A program made the position numbers and the translations under genes. Below are positions 1 to 8,755 of a stretch of 64,000 bases of DNA, piece after piece (within the stretch, counting starts at the first letter, position 1; every line of letters begins with the position of its first letter). Source of the stretch: G963422745 sp965214285 (GTDB lineage: Bacteria; Actinomycetota; Acidimicrobiia; Acidimicrobiales; Aldehydirespiratoraceae); contig OZ243946.1 of assembly GCA_965214285.1 (NCBI GenBank), positions 1,860,001-1,924,000 on the forward strand. The letters run 5' to 3'. The notes under the pieces are model-generated. The model was not told where the DNA came from. It ran no database searches and saw nothing but the letters and a program-made list of their open reading frames with translations.

Positions 1-177
1 TACAAGGTGGCGACCGACCGCGAGGCAGGGATCCTGCGCCAGCTCTTCGGGGCCAGGCTGTCACGGCGCGGGGCCAGGCGCGACCAGGCCCGTGCCGAGC
101 TCGGCGAGATGGTGCTGCTGGGGGAGTCGCTGCGGCGTGCGCTGATGCGACGCGACTTCGGCGAGGAGATCGGCTGA
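1..177 (+). CDS. MerR-family regulator, C-terminal end (FtsR-like), partial
   Basis: The first 58 codons, in frame 1, end at TGA 175-177 and are the tail of a gene that begins outside the window. The segment ATDREAG followed by an Arg/Ala-rich amphipathic helix resembles the C-terminal dimerisation helix of the actinobacterial MerR regulator FtsR (Rv1828 type). The next genes, a DUF151 nuclease and a second MerR protein, are the usual neighbours of ftsR in actinomycetes, and that synteny is the main support. The DNA-binding domain is not visible, so the call rests on the tail and the context. Confidence 0.6.
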   Translation, partial: YKVATDREAGILRQLFGARLSRRGARRDQARAELGEMVLLGESLRRALMRRDFGEEIG

Positions 178-272
178 GCGCAGCGCCCTGCCAGTTCGGG
201 CACCGCCCAGACCAGCCCAGACGCAGACGCCGGCCTCGCCTCGGCGTCCCTGCCGAGCGAGCCGCAGCGCCC

Positions 273-278
273 TACACT
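273..278 (+). promoter_or_regulatory. -10 element TACACT, leaderless promoter
   Basis: The TACACT hexamer ends 7 nt before the GTG start at 286, which would place the transcription start on or next to the start codon. No Shine-Dalgarno sequence lies between them and no convincing -35 is seen. Confidence 0.5.
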
Positions 279-285
279 GGCGGGC

Positions 286-795
286 GTGGATTCGCAGATC
301 ATCGAGCTGGAGCTCATCGGCGTGCGCGTCGAGGTGCCCGCCAACGCCCCGATGGTCCTGCTGCGCGAACGCCCCGACAGCAGGCGGATCCTGCCGATCT
401 TCATAGGCGCCGCAGAGGCCCAGGCCATCGCCTTGGCCCTCGACGGCATCGAGACGCCCCGCCCGATGACCCACGACCTGATGAGCGAGATGCTCGCCGA
501 GCTGGGGGCGCGGCTCGAACGCGTGGTGATCACCGAGATCCAGGAGAAGACCTTCTTCGCCCAGCTGCACCTGCGCAGAGCCGACGAGGAGCAGCTCGTC
601 GTCAACAGCCGCTCCTCTGACGCCATCGCCCTGGCCGTGCGGGTCGGCTGCAAGATCTACGCCGATGCCGAGGTCGTCGAGGAGGCGGGCTTCTTGGAGG
701 ACTCCGCCGGCCCGCCCGTCGAGCGGCCCGAGGAGGTCGTCGAGGAGTTCAAGGAGTTCCTCGAGAACCTCTCTCCCGAGGACTTCTCGGACTGA
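286..795 (+). CDS. DUF151 / bifunctional nuclease family protein
   Basis: This 169-residue protein starts at GTG 286. It carries the DUF151 fold: an N-terminal beta segment (IELELIGVRVEV), the RILPIFIGAAEAQAIALAL core, and the SRSSDAIALAVRVGCKIY segment typical of the family. Related proteins are described as bifunctional (DNase/RNase-like) nucleases; in mycobacteria the homologue sits between two MerR genes, as here. The C-terminal 40 residues are strongly acidic (EEVVEEFKEF), which fits the actinobacterial members. A -10 hexamer 7 nt upstream suggests leaderless expression. The biochemical role in this organism is inferred from the family only. Confidence 0.85.
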   Translation: MDSQIIELELIGVRVEVPANAPMVLLRERPDSRRILPIFIGAAEAQAIALALDGIETPRPMTHDLMSEMLAELGARLERVVITEIQEKTFFAQLHLRRADEEQLVVNSRSSDAIALAVRVGCKIYADAEVVEEAGFLEDSAGPPVERPEEVVEEFKEFLENLSPEDFSD

Positions 796-909
796 CCACG
801 GCCGATTCTGCGTCTGCCTGACGGGCCTGGACGGGTCTGACCGGAGGCTGAGAAATGGCCTTGCGGACGGCAGGGGAAGCCTCGAGTTGACTCTCAGCCG
901 TCGGTTCCG

Positions 910-955
910 TAAGGTTTGGGTCTGCGTCACACGCGCGTAATTGCGCTTGCGTGAC
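910..955 (+). promoter_or_regulatory. Promoter and imperfect inverted repeat before the MerR gene
   Basis: A TAAGGT hexamer (910-915) could be the -10. Downstream, GCGTCAC (924-930) and GTGAC (951-955) form the arms of an imperfect dyad with GCGC (933-936) and GCGC (943-946) inside it. This is a plausible site for autoregulation by the MerR protein encoded next, but no protein-DNA evidence exists in the sequence. Confidence 0.35.
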
Positions 956-975
956 CAAGAATCAAGGGGGGAACC

Positions 976-1458
976 ATGTACGAGGCCGGATTCAGCGGGC
1001 CGCAGACCGCCAAGATCGTCGGCATCACGTACCGCCAGCTCGACTACTGGACCCGGACCGACCTGATCCGCTCGTCGCTCAACGACGCAGCCGGCTCGGG
1101 CAGCCGCCGGGTCTACAGCTACAGCGACCTGCTCGAGATCAAGGTCGTCAAGAAGCTGCTCGACTCGGGCATCCGCCTGGAGGTGGTGCGCAAGGTGTTC
1201 GACTACATCACCGACCAGCTCGACGCCGACATCGCCACAGCCAGCCTCGTGATCAGCGGGTCGAGCTGCGTGCTGGTGCACTCGGGCCAGGAGCTCTGGG
1301 ACGTCACCCAGAGCGGCCAGGGCGTCTTCAACACGGTGATGCCGCTGGCGCCGGTGAAGTCCGACGTCGACGACCAGATCGTGTCGCTGTATCCCGAGGT
1401 CGCCTTCGAGGCCGCCGCGGAGGACGAGGCCCTGGCGCCCGCAGCGAGCCAAGCCTGA
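976..1458 (+). CDS. MerR-family transcriptional regulator (Rv1830-like)
   Basis: This 160-residue protein has an N-terminal winged-helix MerR DNA-binding domain (GPQTAKIVGITYRQLDYWTR, then SRRVYSYSDLLEIKVVKKLL) and a short effector/dimerisation region without the cysteine clusters of metal-sensing MerR proteins. The start at 976 is fixed by a strong Shine-Dalgarno sequence, AAGGGGGGA, ending 3 nt before ATG. It lies 180 nt after the DUF151 gene and 40 nt before gcvT, matching the mycobacterial order MerR-DUF151-MerR-gcv. Regulation of cell division or growth is reported for homologues; its targets here are unknown. Confidence 0.85.
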   Translation: MYEAGFSGPQTAKIVGITYRQLDYWTRTDLIRSSLNDAAGSGSRRVYSYSDLLEIKVVKKLLDSGIRLEVVRKVFDYITDQLDADIATASLVISGSSCVLVHSGQELWDVTQSGQGVFNTVMPLAPVKSDVDDQIVSLYPEVAFEAAAEDEALAPAASQA

Positions 1459-1498
1459 GCCAGCCCCCGCCGTCGGCTGCCGAGGGCTGCCAGGCCCG

Positions 1499-2617
1499 AT
1501 GACAGGCGCCGACTCGCCGCCGGCTGAGCTGCGGCGCTCGCCGCTTCATCACCTGCATTTGGCCCTGGGCGCCAAGATGGTGCCCTTCGGCGGCTGGGAG
1601 ATGCCGCTGAGCTACCCGACGGGCACCATCGCCGAGCATCTGGGCTGCCGGGGCGACTCGGCGATCTTCGACGTGAGCCATCTAGGCACTGTGCGTGTCG
1701 ACGGCCCGGGCGCCTTCGAGGCGCTGCAGCGGGCGTTCAGCAACGACCTCGGGCGCATCGGGGCGGGCCGCGCCCAGTACACGCACCTGCTCGATCCCGA
1801 CGACGCCTCGGTGCTCGACGACGTGATCGTCTGGTGGCTCGACGACGGGCGCTTCGAGGCGATGCCCAACGCCTCCAACACGGCCCGCGTGAGCGAGGCG
1901 CTCAGCGAGACGCTCGGCGAGAGCGGCATGGCCGGGGAGGGCGCGGCCGTCGATGTCGAGGACGTGACCTCGCAGCGTGCGCTGCTGGCGGTCCAGGGCC
2001 CGCAGGCGATCCCGCGGCTGGCAGGCGTGGCGCCGGCGGTCGCCGGCATCGGGCGCTTCGACGTGGCGGAGATCGACTTCGGCGGCATCGCCTGCCTGGC
2101 GGCGGGCACCGGCTACACCGGCGAGCCGGGCGTGGAGATATCGGTGCCGGTCGGCCACGCCGAGGCGCTGTGGCGGCTGATCGCCGACGCGGGCGTGGCC
2201 CCGGCAGGCCTGGGGGCGCGAGACACGCTGCGCCTCGAGGCGGGCCTGCCGCTGCACGGCCACGAGCTCGGCCCGGGCATCACCTCGCTGATGGCAGGCC
2301 TCGGCTGGGTGGTGCGCTTCGACAAGGGCGACTTCCGGGGCCGCAGCGCTGCGCTCAAAGAGGCCGAGACCGGGCCGGCACGCCTGCTGCGCGGGCTGGT
2401 GGTCGACGGCCGGCGGCCGCCCCGCCAGGGCCAGCGGGTGCTGATCGACGGCGAGGCGGCGGGCGAGGTGTCCAGCGGCAACTTCTCGCCGGTGCTGGGG
2501 TCGGGCGTGGCGCTGGCCTTCCTGGCGCCTGCGATCGGCGAGGGCACACAGGTGGAGATAGACGTGCGAGGCAAGCCGGTCAGCGCCGTGGTCAGCGCCC
2601 CGCCGTTTCACCGCTGA
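1499..2617 (+). CDS. gcvT: Aminomethyltransferase, glycine cleavage T protein
   Basis: This 372-residue protein is the T subunit of the glycine cleavage system, which transfers the methylene group from aminomethyl-lipoyl H protein to tetrahydrofolate and releases ammonia. It opens with the family block LGAKMVPFGGWEMPLSY and contains DVSHLGTVRVDG, the folate-site segment GTGYTGEPGVEIS and GLGARDTLRLEAGLPL. The length fits the family (about 360-375). gcvP lies about 7.4 kb away on the opposite strand and no gcvH is in the window. Several substitutions, such as NASNTARV where NA(S/G)N..K is usual, leave the possibility of a GcvT-like folate enzyme, but overall identity favours GcvT. Confidence 0.8.
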   Translation: MTGADSPPAELRRSPLHHLHLALGAKMVPFGGWEMPLSYPTGTIAEHLGCRGDSAIFDVSHLGTVRVDGPGAFEALQRAFSNDLGRIGAGRAQYTHLLDPDDASVLDDVIVWWLDDGRFEAMPNASNTARVSEALSETLGESGMAGEGAAVDVEDVTSQRALLAVQGPQAIPRLAGVAPAVAGIGRFDVAEIDFGGIACLAAGTGYTGEPGVEISVPVGHAEALWRLIADAGVAPAGLGARDTLRLEAGLPLHGHELGPGITSLMAGLGWVVRFDKGDFRGRSAALKEAETGPARLLRGLVVDGRRPPRQGQRVLIDGEAAGEVSSGNFSPVLGSGVALAFLAPAIGEGTQVEIDVRGKPVSAVVSAPPFHR

Positions 2618-2627
2618 AGCCCGCCCG

Positions 2628-2661
2628 GCCGAGCCCGCCCGGTTGCAGCCCGCGGCTCGGC
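2628..2661. terminator. Putative bidirectional hairpin between convergent gcvT and aroC
   Basis: GCCGAGCC (2628-2635) and GGCTCGGC (2654-2661) form an 8-bp perfect stem with an 18-nt loop, located between the ends of the convergent genes gcvT and aroC. There is no U tract, so intrinsic termination is uncertain. Confidence 0.35.
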
Positions 2662-2672
2662 TCAGGGAAGGC

Positions 2673-3767
2673 TCAGGCGAGAGGCGCCAGCACGTCGACG
2701 GCGCGTTGGCGCAGCCAGTGGTCGGCCAGCGTGATCAGCACCATCGCCTCGGCCATCGGCACTGCACGGGGCAGCACGCAGGGGTCGTGACGGCCCCGCG
2801 CCGCGATCACCGCGGCCTCGCCGCTTGTGGTGACGGTGTCCTGTTCGGCCGCGACCGTGGAGGTGGGCTTGAAGGCCACCCGGATGTCGATGACCTCGCC
2901 GTTGGAGATGCCGCCCTGGATGCCGCCGCTGCGGTTGGTGCGGGTGCGGATGCCGCCCTGGCCGTCGGGCTCGAAGGCGTCGTTGTGCTCCAGGCCGGTC
3001 ATGCGGGTGCCGGCGAAGCCGCTGCCGATCTCGATCCCCTTGGCCGCGGGCAGCGACATCAGCCCGCCGGCCAGGGTGGCGTCGAGCTTGTCGAACACCG
3101 GGTCGCCCAGGCCCGCGGGCACCCCGCGGGCCGTGCAGCGCACCACGCCGCCGAGGCTGTCGCCTTGCTTGCGGGCGGCTTCGATGGCCTCGGCGATCGC
3201 CGCCGCGGCAGCGGGGTCGGGGCAGCGGGTCGGGTCGGCCTCCACGTCGGCGGCCGTCACCGCCTCGGCGTCCACCGAGGAGTCGACCGTGCCGACGCTC
3301 TGCACCCAGGCGAGCACCTCGATGCCCGCCGTAGCCAGCAGCTTGCGGGCCACCGCGCCCGCGGCGACCCGGCCGATGGTCTCGCGCGCCGAGGCGCGCC
3401 CGCCGCCTGAGCGGCTGCGCAGGCCGTACTTGGCGTCGTAGGTGAAGTCGGCGTGCGAGGGCCGGTACAGGTCGCTCAGGTGGTCATACGCCCCCGGCCG
3501 GTGGTCGGTGTTGCGCACCAGCACCGCCAGTGGCGTGCCGGTGGTGAGCCCGTCGGCTACGCCGCTGAGGATCTCGGCGCGGTCGGCTTCGTCTCGCTGG
3601 CTGACCAGGCGGCTCTGGCCGGGCCGGCGGCGGTCGAGGTCGGCTTGGATGTCGGCGGCGTCGATGGCCAGGCGCGGCGGGCAGCCGTCGATCACCGCCC
3701 CCACGCCGGGGCCGTGCGACTCGCCGAAGGTGGTGACCCGAAAGTGCGTTCCGTGGCTGCTGGACAT
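2673..3767 (-). CDS. aroC: Chorismate synthase
   Basis: This 364-residue enzyme converts 5-enolpyruvylshikimate 3-phosphate to chorismate, using reduced FMN, at the last step of the shikimate pathway. Family signatures are visible: GESHGPGVGAVIDGCPPRL near the N-terminus, the RRRPGQSRLVSQRDEAD segment, RSGGGRASARETIGRVAAGA, and NRSGGIQGGISNGEVI. The start at 3767 was chosen because MSSSHGTHFRVTTFGES matches family N-termini and a -10 hexamer (3776-3781) lies 8 nt upstream. No other aro gene is adjacent. Length is usual for actinobacterial AroC. Confidence 0.96.
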   Translation of the reverse strand: MSSSHGTHFRVTTFGESHGPGVGAVIDGCPPRLAIDAADIQADLDRRRPGQSRLVSQRDEADRAEILSGVADGLTTGTPLAVLVRNTDHRPGAYDHLSDLYRPSHADFTYDAKYGLRSRSGGGRASARETIGRVAAGAVARKLLATAGIEVLAWVQSVGTVDSSVDAEAVTAADVEADPTRCPDPAAAAAIAEAIEAARKQGDSLGGVVRCTARGVPAGLGDPVFDKLDATLAGGLMSLPAAKGIEIGSGFAGTRMTGLEHNDAFEPDGQGGIRTRTNRSGGIQGGISNGEVIDIRVAFKPTSTVAAEQDTVTTSGEAAVIAARGRHDPCVLPRAVPMAEAMVLITLADHWLRQRAVDVLAPLA

Positions 3768-3775
3768 CGCCGTGG

Positions 3776-3781
3776 AGTGTA
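3776..3781 (-). promoter_or_regulatory. -10 element TACACT for aroC (leaderless)
   Basis: On the minus strand TACACT ends 8 nt before the aroC ATG at 3767. No Shine-Dalgarno sequence fits in the gap. Confidence 0.5.
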
Positions 3782-3814
3782 CGACGGGCGGGCGGGCGCT
3801 GTCGGCGCCGGGGC

Positions 3815-5173
3815 TCAGAGCCCCAGCAGGGCCTGCTCGACCACCTCGGGCAGCGCCGGGTGGATCCAGTACGGCCCGCGGGCGATCTCGTCGACGGTCT
3901 GGCCGAAGGTCATGGCCTGAACCAGCGGCTGGATCAGCGTGGACGCCTGCGGGCCGAGGATGTGAGCGCCGAGCAGCAGCCGGTCCTCCGCGCCGCAGAT
4001 CAGCTTGATGAAGCCCGTGGTGTCCTCCATCGCCCAGCCGTAGGCAGCCGACGAGTACGGCTGGGAGTGGACGCTCACCGCGAGCCCGGCGGCCTCGACC
4101 TGGCGCTGGCTGAGCCCCACGGAAGCCACCTGGGGATGGCCGAACACCGCATGGGGGACGAAGCGGTGGTCGACGCAGCGCAGGTCGTCGGGGTGCAGCA
4201 GGTTGTGTGCCACCACCCTGGCCTCGTGGTTGGCGACGTGCTTGAGCTGGATCGGGTTGGCCACGTCGCCCAGCGCCCACACCCCGGGCACAGAGGTGCG
4301 CAGCTGCTCGTCGGTGACGACGTAGCCGCGCTCGTCGACGGCGATCCCGCAGTCCTCGACGGCCAGCAGGTCGCCGTTGGGCACCCGCCCGGTGGCCACC
4401 AGCAGGGCGTCGACTCGCAGCTCGCCGGCGTGGCTGCCCGCCAGGGTCAGCACGGTGTCGGCGCCGTCGCGGCTCACCGCTTCGATGACGGTCCCGTCCA
4501 GCACCCGGTGCTTGGCGGCATACGCCTCGGTCGCCGCGGCGCTGATGTCGTCGTCCTCGTTGCGCAGGAAACGGCTGCCCCGCACGATGAAGCTCACCTC
4601 GGACCCGAACGCGCCGAAGGCGTCGCCGAGCTCGGCGGCGATGTAGCCGCTGCCGAGCACCGCCAGGCGGGCGGGCAGCTCGTCGATGCGCATGATCGTG
4701 TCGGAGGTGTGAAAGCCGCTCTCGGCGAGGCCCGCGATCTCGGGCACGAAGGGCCGGGCGCCGGCGGCGACCACGACCTGGTCGGCGCTGATCGTCTCGG
4801 TGCCCACAGTCAGCTCTCTGGGGCCGACGAAGCGGGCGGTGTCGGCAAAGACCGTGACGTTGGGCGACGACTCGCGGTAGTCGGCGCCGCCCGCCGCGAT
4901 CGGGTCGATGCGCCCGAACACCCGGTCGCGGATGGCCGGCCAGTCGGCGCCGTCGCAGCGGGTGCGCACGCCCAGGCGCGGGCCGGTGTCGGCCGCGAGC
5001 TGGGCCACCTCGGCCGCGTAGACGAGCATCTTGGAGGGGATGCAGCCGACGTTGAGGCAGGTGCCGCCGAACAGGCCACGCTCGACGATGGCGCAGCGCA
5101 GGTGGTCGTGCTCGGGGCCGAGGATCGAGTTGCCCGACCCGGCGCCGATGATGATCAGGTCGAAGTGCTGCAC
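3815..5173 (-). CDS. mtr: Mycothione reductase
   Basis: This 452-residue flavoprotein disulfide reductase uses NADPH to reduce oxidised mycothiol (mycothione), the actinobacterial counterpart of glutathione disulfide. Visible are the N-terminal FAD motif GAGSGNS, the redox-active disulfide GGTCLNVGCIPSKM (residues about 38-51), the NAD(P)H-binding LGSGYIAAELG, the second FAD segment VWALGDVANPIQLKHVANHE, and the C-terminal active-site HPALPEVVEQALLGL. The SGNSILG and HPALPEVVE stretches are characteristic of Mtr rather than glutathione or lipoamide reductase. It starts at GTG 5173 with a leaderless-type -10. The gene implies mycothiol biosynthesis elsewhere in the genome. Confidence 0.92.
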   Translation of the reverse strand: MQHFDLIIIGAGSGNSILGPEHDHLRCAIVERGLFGGTCLNVGCIPSKMLVYAAEVAQLAADTGPRLGVRTRCDGADWPAIRDRVFGRIDPIAAGGADYRESSPNVTVFADTARFVGPRELTVGTETISADQVVVAAGARPFVPEIAGLAESGFHTSDTIMRIDELPARLAVLGSGYIAAELGDAFGAFGSEVSFIVRGSRFLRNEDDDISAAATEAYAAKHRVLDGTVIEAVSRDGADTVLTLAGSHAGELRVDALLVATGRVPNGDLLAVEDCGIAVDERGYVVTDEQLRTSVPGVWALGDVANPIQLKHVANHEARVVAHNLLHPDDLRCVDHRFVPHAVFGHPQVASVGLSQRQVEAAGLAVSVHSQPYSSAAYGWAMEDTTGFIKLICGAEDRLLLGAHILGPQASTLIQPLVQAMTFGQTVDEIARGPYWIHPALPEVVEQALLGL

Positions 5174-5180
5174 CCGCCGG

Positions 5181-5186
5181 AGGCTA
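5181..5186 (-). promoter_or_regulatory. -10 element TAGCCT for mycothione reductase (leaderless)
   Basis: Minus-strand TAGCCT ends 7 nt before the GTG start at 5173. The same hexamer recurs in front of several other genes in the window. Confidence 0.5.
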
Positions 5187-5209
5187 GCCGTGGGCTGCGA
5201 CCCGCCGGC

Positions 5210-8200
5210 TCAGGCGGACAGCTCGGCGAGCCGGGCCCGGAAGCGCTCCACGCCGGCCAGCTTGATCTCCTCGTAGCCGCGGACCAGCTCGGGGCTGCCG
5301 GCGATCTCGACGGCCCGCTCGAAGCTCTCGGCGCTCAGCGAGGCGACCGCGGCCGCCAGCGCGCTGCGGTACTCGTCGATAACGGCCCGCTCTACCCGGC
5401 GCACCGCAGCCCGCCCGAACGGGTCCCATCGGGTGCCGCGCAGCCGCTTGCCCTTCGCCAGCAGCCGCATCAGCGGCCTGCCCCAAGCCAGCCCGACCGA
5501 CAGCTTGGTGCTGCGGCCCATGGCGCGCAGCGTCGGCGGGTGCAGCCGCCAGGCGACCTTGTCGCCGCGCGCGGCCACCTCGGCCAGCGCCGGGTCGTCC
5601 AGCAGCAGCAGCCTGGCCACCTCGTACTCGTCCTTGTAGGCGCAGAGCTTGTGCAGGCCGCGGGCTGCGGCCAGGGTGAGCCGCTCGCTGGTGGGATCCA
5701 CGGCCTGCTCGGCTTCGCGCACCGGCGCCAAGTCCGCCAGGAAGCGCCGCGCCAGCCCGAGATCCTGGAAGGCGACCAGCTCTGTGGCCAGCAGCGTCAG
5801 CGTGTCGCGCAGCCTGCCGGGGTGAGGCGCCAGCTCCTCGATGTCGACCACCAGCTCCGGCGGCGCTTGGGCCGCGGGCTCAGCGGAACCCGCCGCCGCA
5901 GCCGCGGCCACCGCGTCGGGATCGGCCGTCTGGGCGCGGCCCCAGCGGAAGGCGGCCACGTTGCGCTCCACGGCCACGCCGTTGAGCCGGATCGCCTCCT
6001 CGGTGCTGCCGGGGCTGATCGGCAGCAGCCCGGCCTGCACCGCCATGCCGACCACGAAGACGTTGGCGGCCACGCTGTCGCCGACCAGCGCCTCGCAGAG
6101 CGCCCCGGCGTCGGCCCAGTGGCGGCGCTCGGGGAGCGTGGCGCCCGCGATGCGCTCCAGCAGCTCGTCGACCTCGGGCATCTGCAGGCCCGGCTCGGCG
6201 ACCTTGCTGCCCGGCGGGGCCAGAGCGGTCGAGCCGACCACGGCGGTGCGCTGCGGGTCCGCGGCGGCCAGCCCGGTCCACGACGCCGCCACCAGCAGGT
6301 CGAACGCCAGCAGCAGGTCGGCCTGGCCCGATCCTACCCGGCTCGAATCGGCGGGCGCCGAGCGGGCAATGCGCAGGTCCGAGACGACCGGCCCGGCCTT
6401 CTGGGAGAGCCCGATCTGGTCCAGGCTGGTCGCCTGGGCGCCGTCGAGCATGGCCGCGGTGCCCAGTATCTGGCTGACGGTCACCACGCCGGTGCCGCCG
6501 ACGCCGGTGATGTGCACGTTCACCTCTTCGTGGGCCGCCGCGGGCGGCTCGGGAAGCTCGGGTGGCTCGAGCACCTGTCCGCCGCCGGCCGCCGTGCCGT
6601 TCTGCGAGCGAGCGCCGCGGCGGCCCCAGAGGCCCCAGCGCCGCCTGCGGGCGGTGACCGTCGTGAACGCCGGGCAGTCGCCCTCCAGGCACGACAGATC
6701 CAGGTTGCAGCTGTGCTGGTCGATGCGGGTCTTGCGCCCGAACGCGGTCTCCACGGGCTGCACCGACAGGCAGTTCGAGATCGAGGCGCAGTCGCCGCAG
6801 CCCTCGCAGACACGCTCGTTGATCACCACCCGCACCGACGGCTCGGCCAGGCGCCCCCGCTTGCGGTCGCGGCGCAGCTCCGCCGCGCAGCGCTGGTCGT
6901 GTATCAACACGGTCACGCCCTCGATGCCGGCGAGGACCCTCTGGGCTTCGTCGAGGCGCTCGCGGGGCCACACGTCCACGCCGTAGGGCACGCCCTCGGC
7001 CAGGGTGCGGTCCACGTCGTCGGAGGTGAGCAGCACCCGCTTGACTCCCTGGCTCAACAAGATCGAGGCCACGTCGCCCAGCGGCAGCCGGCCGGTCGGG
7101 TCCTGGCCGCCGGTCATGGCCACGGCGCCGTTCCAGAGCAGCTTGTAGGTGATGTCGACCCCGGCTGCCACGGCTGCGGCCACCGCCAGGCGGCCCGAGT
7201 GGAAATAGGTGCCGTCGCCGATGTTCTGGACCATGTGGCCGGTTTCGATGAACGGCGCCATGCCGATCCACTGGGTGCCCTCGTTGCCCATGCAGGTGAG
7301 CCCGGCGATCTCGCCGAAACGCTCGCCGCCCTGCAGCATCACCATCGTGTGACAGCCGATCCCCGCGCCGACCAGGGTGCCGGGGTTGACCACGGCGGAG
7401 CGGTTGTGCGGGCAGCCAGAGCAGAAGAACGGGGTGCGCGCCACGCCCAGCGGTATCTGTGACCGCTCGGGCCGGGCAGGGATCAGGCGATGCCCGAGCC
7501 GAGGCGACAGGCGCCGCCGGATCGGCTCGATCAGGTTGTCGGCGGTGAGGCTGCCGTGGCCGGGGGTGATGGTCTCGCCGTGCTCGTCGAACTTGCCGAC
7601 CACCAGCGGGTGGTGCGACTGGTTGTAGAGGGCGTCCTTGACGAGGCTCTCCACGTTGGGGTGCTTCTCCTCGAGCACCACGATCTCGGCGAGCCCCTTG
7701 GCGAAGTCGCGGATCGTGGAGGCGTTGAACGGGATCGGCATCTGCAGCTTCAGCAGCCTGATGCCCGCGGCGGCGACCTCGGCGTCGCCGGCCAGCCCGA
7801 GCCGGCTGAGCGCCTCGCGCACCTCGCCGTAGGTGATGCCGCCCGACACCAGGCCGATCCAGGCGTCGGGCGGGTCCACGGTCACCTGGTTGAGATGGTT
7901 GAGCGCCGCGTAGTCGAGCACCAGCGGGTAGCGCACCTCGTAGATCTCGCGTTCGAGGCTGATTACGTGAGGCGGCACCAGGGTCGCATCAGGCAGATGC
8001 GCGTAGGGCCGGCCGTCGATCTCGGGCACCACCGGGCGCACCCGGTTGGGGTCGAGCTCCACGTTGCCGCCGCCGTCGGCCACATCGGCGACGATCTTGA
8101 GCCCGGTCCAGAGCCCTGAGGCGCGGCTCATGGCGATGGCGTGGCGCCCCAGGTCCAGCGCCTCGGCGGGGCTGGCGGGATACAGCACCGGGATGTGCTT

Positions 8201-8692
8201 GTCCGCCAGCGAGCCCGCAGACGACGACGGCACGGTGGACGACTTGGCGAGCGGGTCGTCGCCCACCAGGGCCACCGCCCCGCCGTTGGGGTCGGTGCCC
8301 GCGAAGACGGCGTGGCGGATGGCGTCGCCCGCCCGGTCGATGCCGGGCGCCTTGCCGTACCAGAGCCCGATCACGCCGTCATAGGCCGCGTCGGGACGGG
8401 TGCAGGCGAGCTGGCTGCCCATCACCGCGGTGGCGGCGTGCTCCTCGTTGACCCCCGGCTGGTGTACGAACGGCAACTCGGGCACCTGGGCCGCGGCGGC
8501 GTCGAAAGCACCGTCGAGCCCGCCGAGCGGCGATCCCGGATAGCCCGAGGCGAACGCCGCGGTGCGCAGCCCGGCGGCCCGGTCCACGCGGAGCTGTTCG
8601 ATCGGCAGGCGGGCCAGCGCCTGGATGCCGGTCATGAAGACGGTGCCCGCGTCCTGGGTGTAGCGGTCGCTGAGTCGGTAGGTATCGGTCAA
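5210..8692 (-). CDS. Indolepyruvate ferredoxin oxidoreductase, fused alpha-beta subunits
   Basis: This 1160-residue single-chain 2-oxoacid:ferredoxin oxidoreductase oxidatively decarboxylates aryl- or branched-chain pyruvates to acyl-CoA using thiamine diphosphate and Fe-S clusters. The N-terminal third is the pyrimidine-binding domain (SGYPGSPLGGLDG). FCSGCPHNRS and GNEGTQWIGMAPF belong to the thiamine diphosphate domain. CEGCGDCASISNCLSVQP and CNLDLSCLEGDCPAF supply cysteines for Fe-S clusters. From about residue 715 (VNVHITGVGGTGVVTVSQIL) comes the IorB-like gamma domain, followed by a C-terminal DUF6537-type region. The start is TTG 8692, with an AGAGAGGG purine run upstream. The fused architecture is known in bacteria; the exact substrate is not deducible. 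Confidence 0.88.
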   Translation of the reverse strand: MTDTYRLSDRYTQDAGTVFMTGIQALARLPIEQLRVDRAAGLRTAAFASGYPGSPLGGLDGAFDAAAAQVPELPFVHQPGVNEEHAATAVMGSQLACTRPDAAYDGVIGLWYGKAPGIDRAGDAIRHAVFAGTDPNGGAVALVGDDPLAKSSTVPSSSAGSLADKHIPVLYPASPAEALDLGRHAIAMSRASGLWTGLKIVADVADGGGNVELDPNRVRPVVPEIDGRPYAHLPDATLVPPHVISLEREIYEVRYPLVLDYAALNHLNQVTVDPPDAWIGLVSGGITYGEVREALSRLGLAGDAEVAAAGIRLLKLQMPIPFNASTIRDFAKGLAEIVVLEEKHPNVESLVKDALYNQSHHPLVVGKFDEHGETITPGHGSLTADNLIEPIRRRLSPRLGHRLIPARPERSQIPLGVARTPFFCSGCPHNRSAVVNPGTLVGAGIGCHTMVMLQGGERFGEIAGLTCMGNEGTQWIGMAPFIETGHMVQNIGDGTYFHSGRLAVAAAVAAGVDITYKLLWNGAVAMTGGQDPTGRLPLGDVASILLSQGVKRVLLTSDDVDRTLAEGVPYGVDVWPRERLDEAQRVLAGIEGVTVLIHDQRCAAELRRDRKRGRLAEPSVRVVINERVCEGCGDCASISNCLSVQPVETAFGRKTRIDQHSCNLDLSCLEGDCPAFTTVTARRRRWGLWGRRGARSQNGTAAGGGQVLEPPELPEPPAAAHEEVNVHITGVGGTGVVTVSQILGTAAMLDGAQATSLDQIGLSQKAGPVVSDLRIARSAPADSSRVGSGQADLLLAFDLLVAASWTGLAAADPQRTAVVGSTALAPPGSKVAEPGLQMPEVDELLERIAGATLPERRHWADAGALCEALVGDSVAANVFVVGMAVQAGLLPISPGSTEEAIRLNGVAVERNVAAFRWGRAQTADPDAVAAAAAAGSAEPAAQAPPELVVDIEELAPHPGRLRDTLTLLATELVAFQDLGLARRFLADLAPVREAEQAVDPTSERLTLAAARGLHKLCAYKDEYEVARLLLLDDPALAEVAARGDKVAWRLHPPTLRAMGRSTKLSVGLAWGRPLMRLLAKGKRLRGTRWDPFGRAAVRRVERAVIDEYRSALAAAVASLSAESFERAVEIAGSPELVRGYEEIKLAGVERFRARLAELSA

Positions 8693-8755
8693 GGCGCCCT
8701 CTCTGTGGTCCTCACCAGTATCCGCCGCCCGCGCAGGCGATGCGGGGCGCAGCGC

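Noticed and set aside
3860..7462. A 1200-codon open frame on the plus strand
   Set aside because: It is antisense to mycothione reductase and indolepyruvate oxidoreductase, which show clear motifs. Its translation is Gly/Ala/Arg/His-rich without domains, a typical shadow in high-GC DNA.
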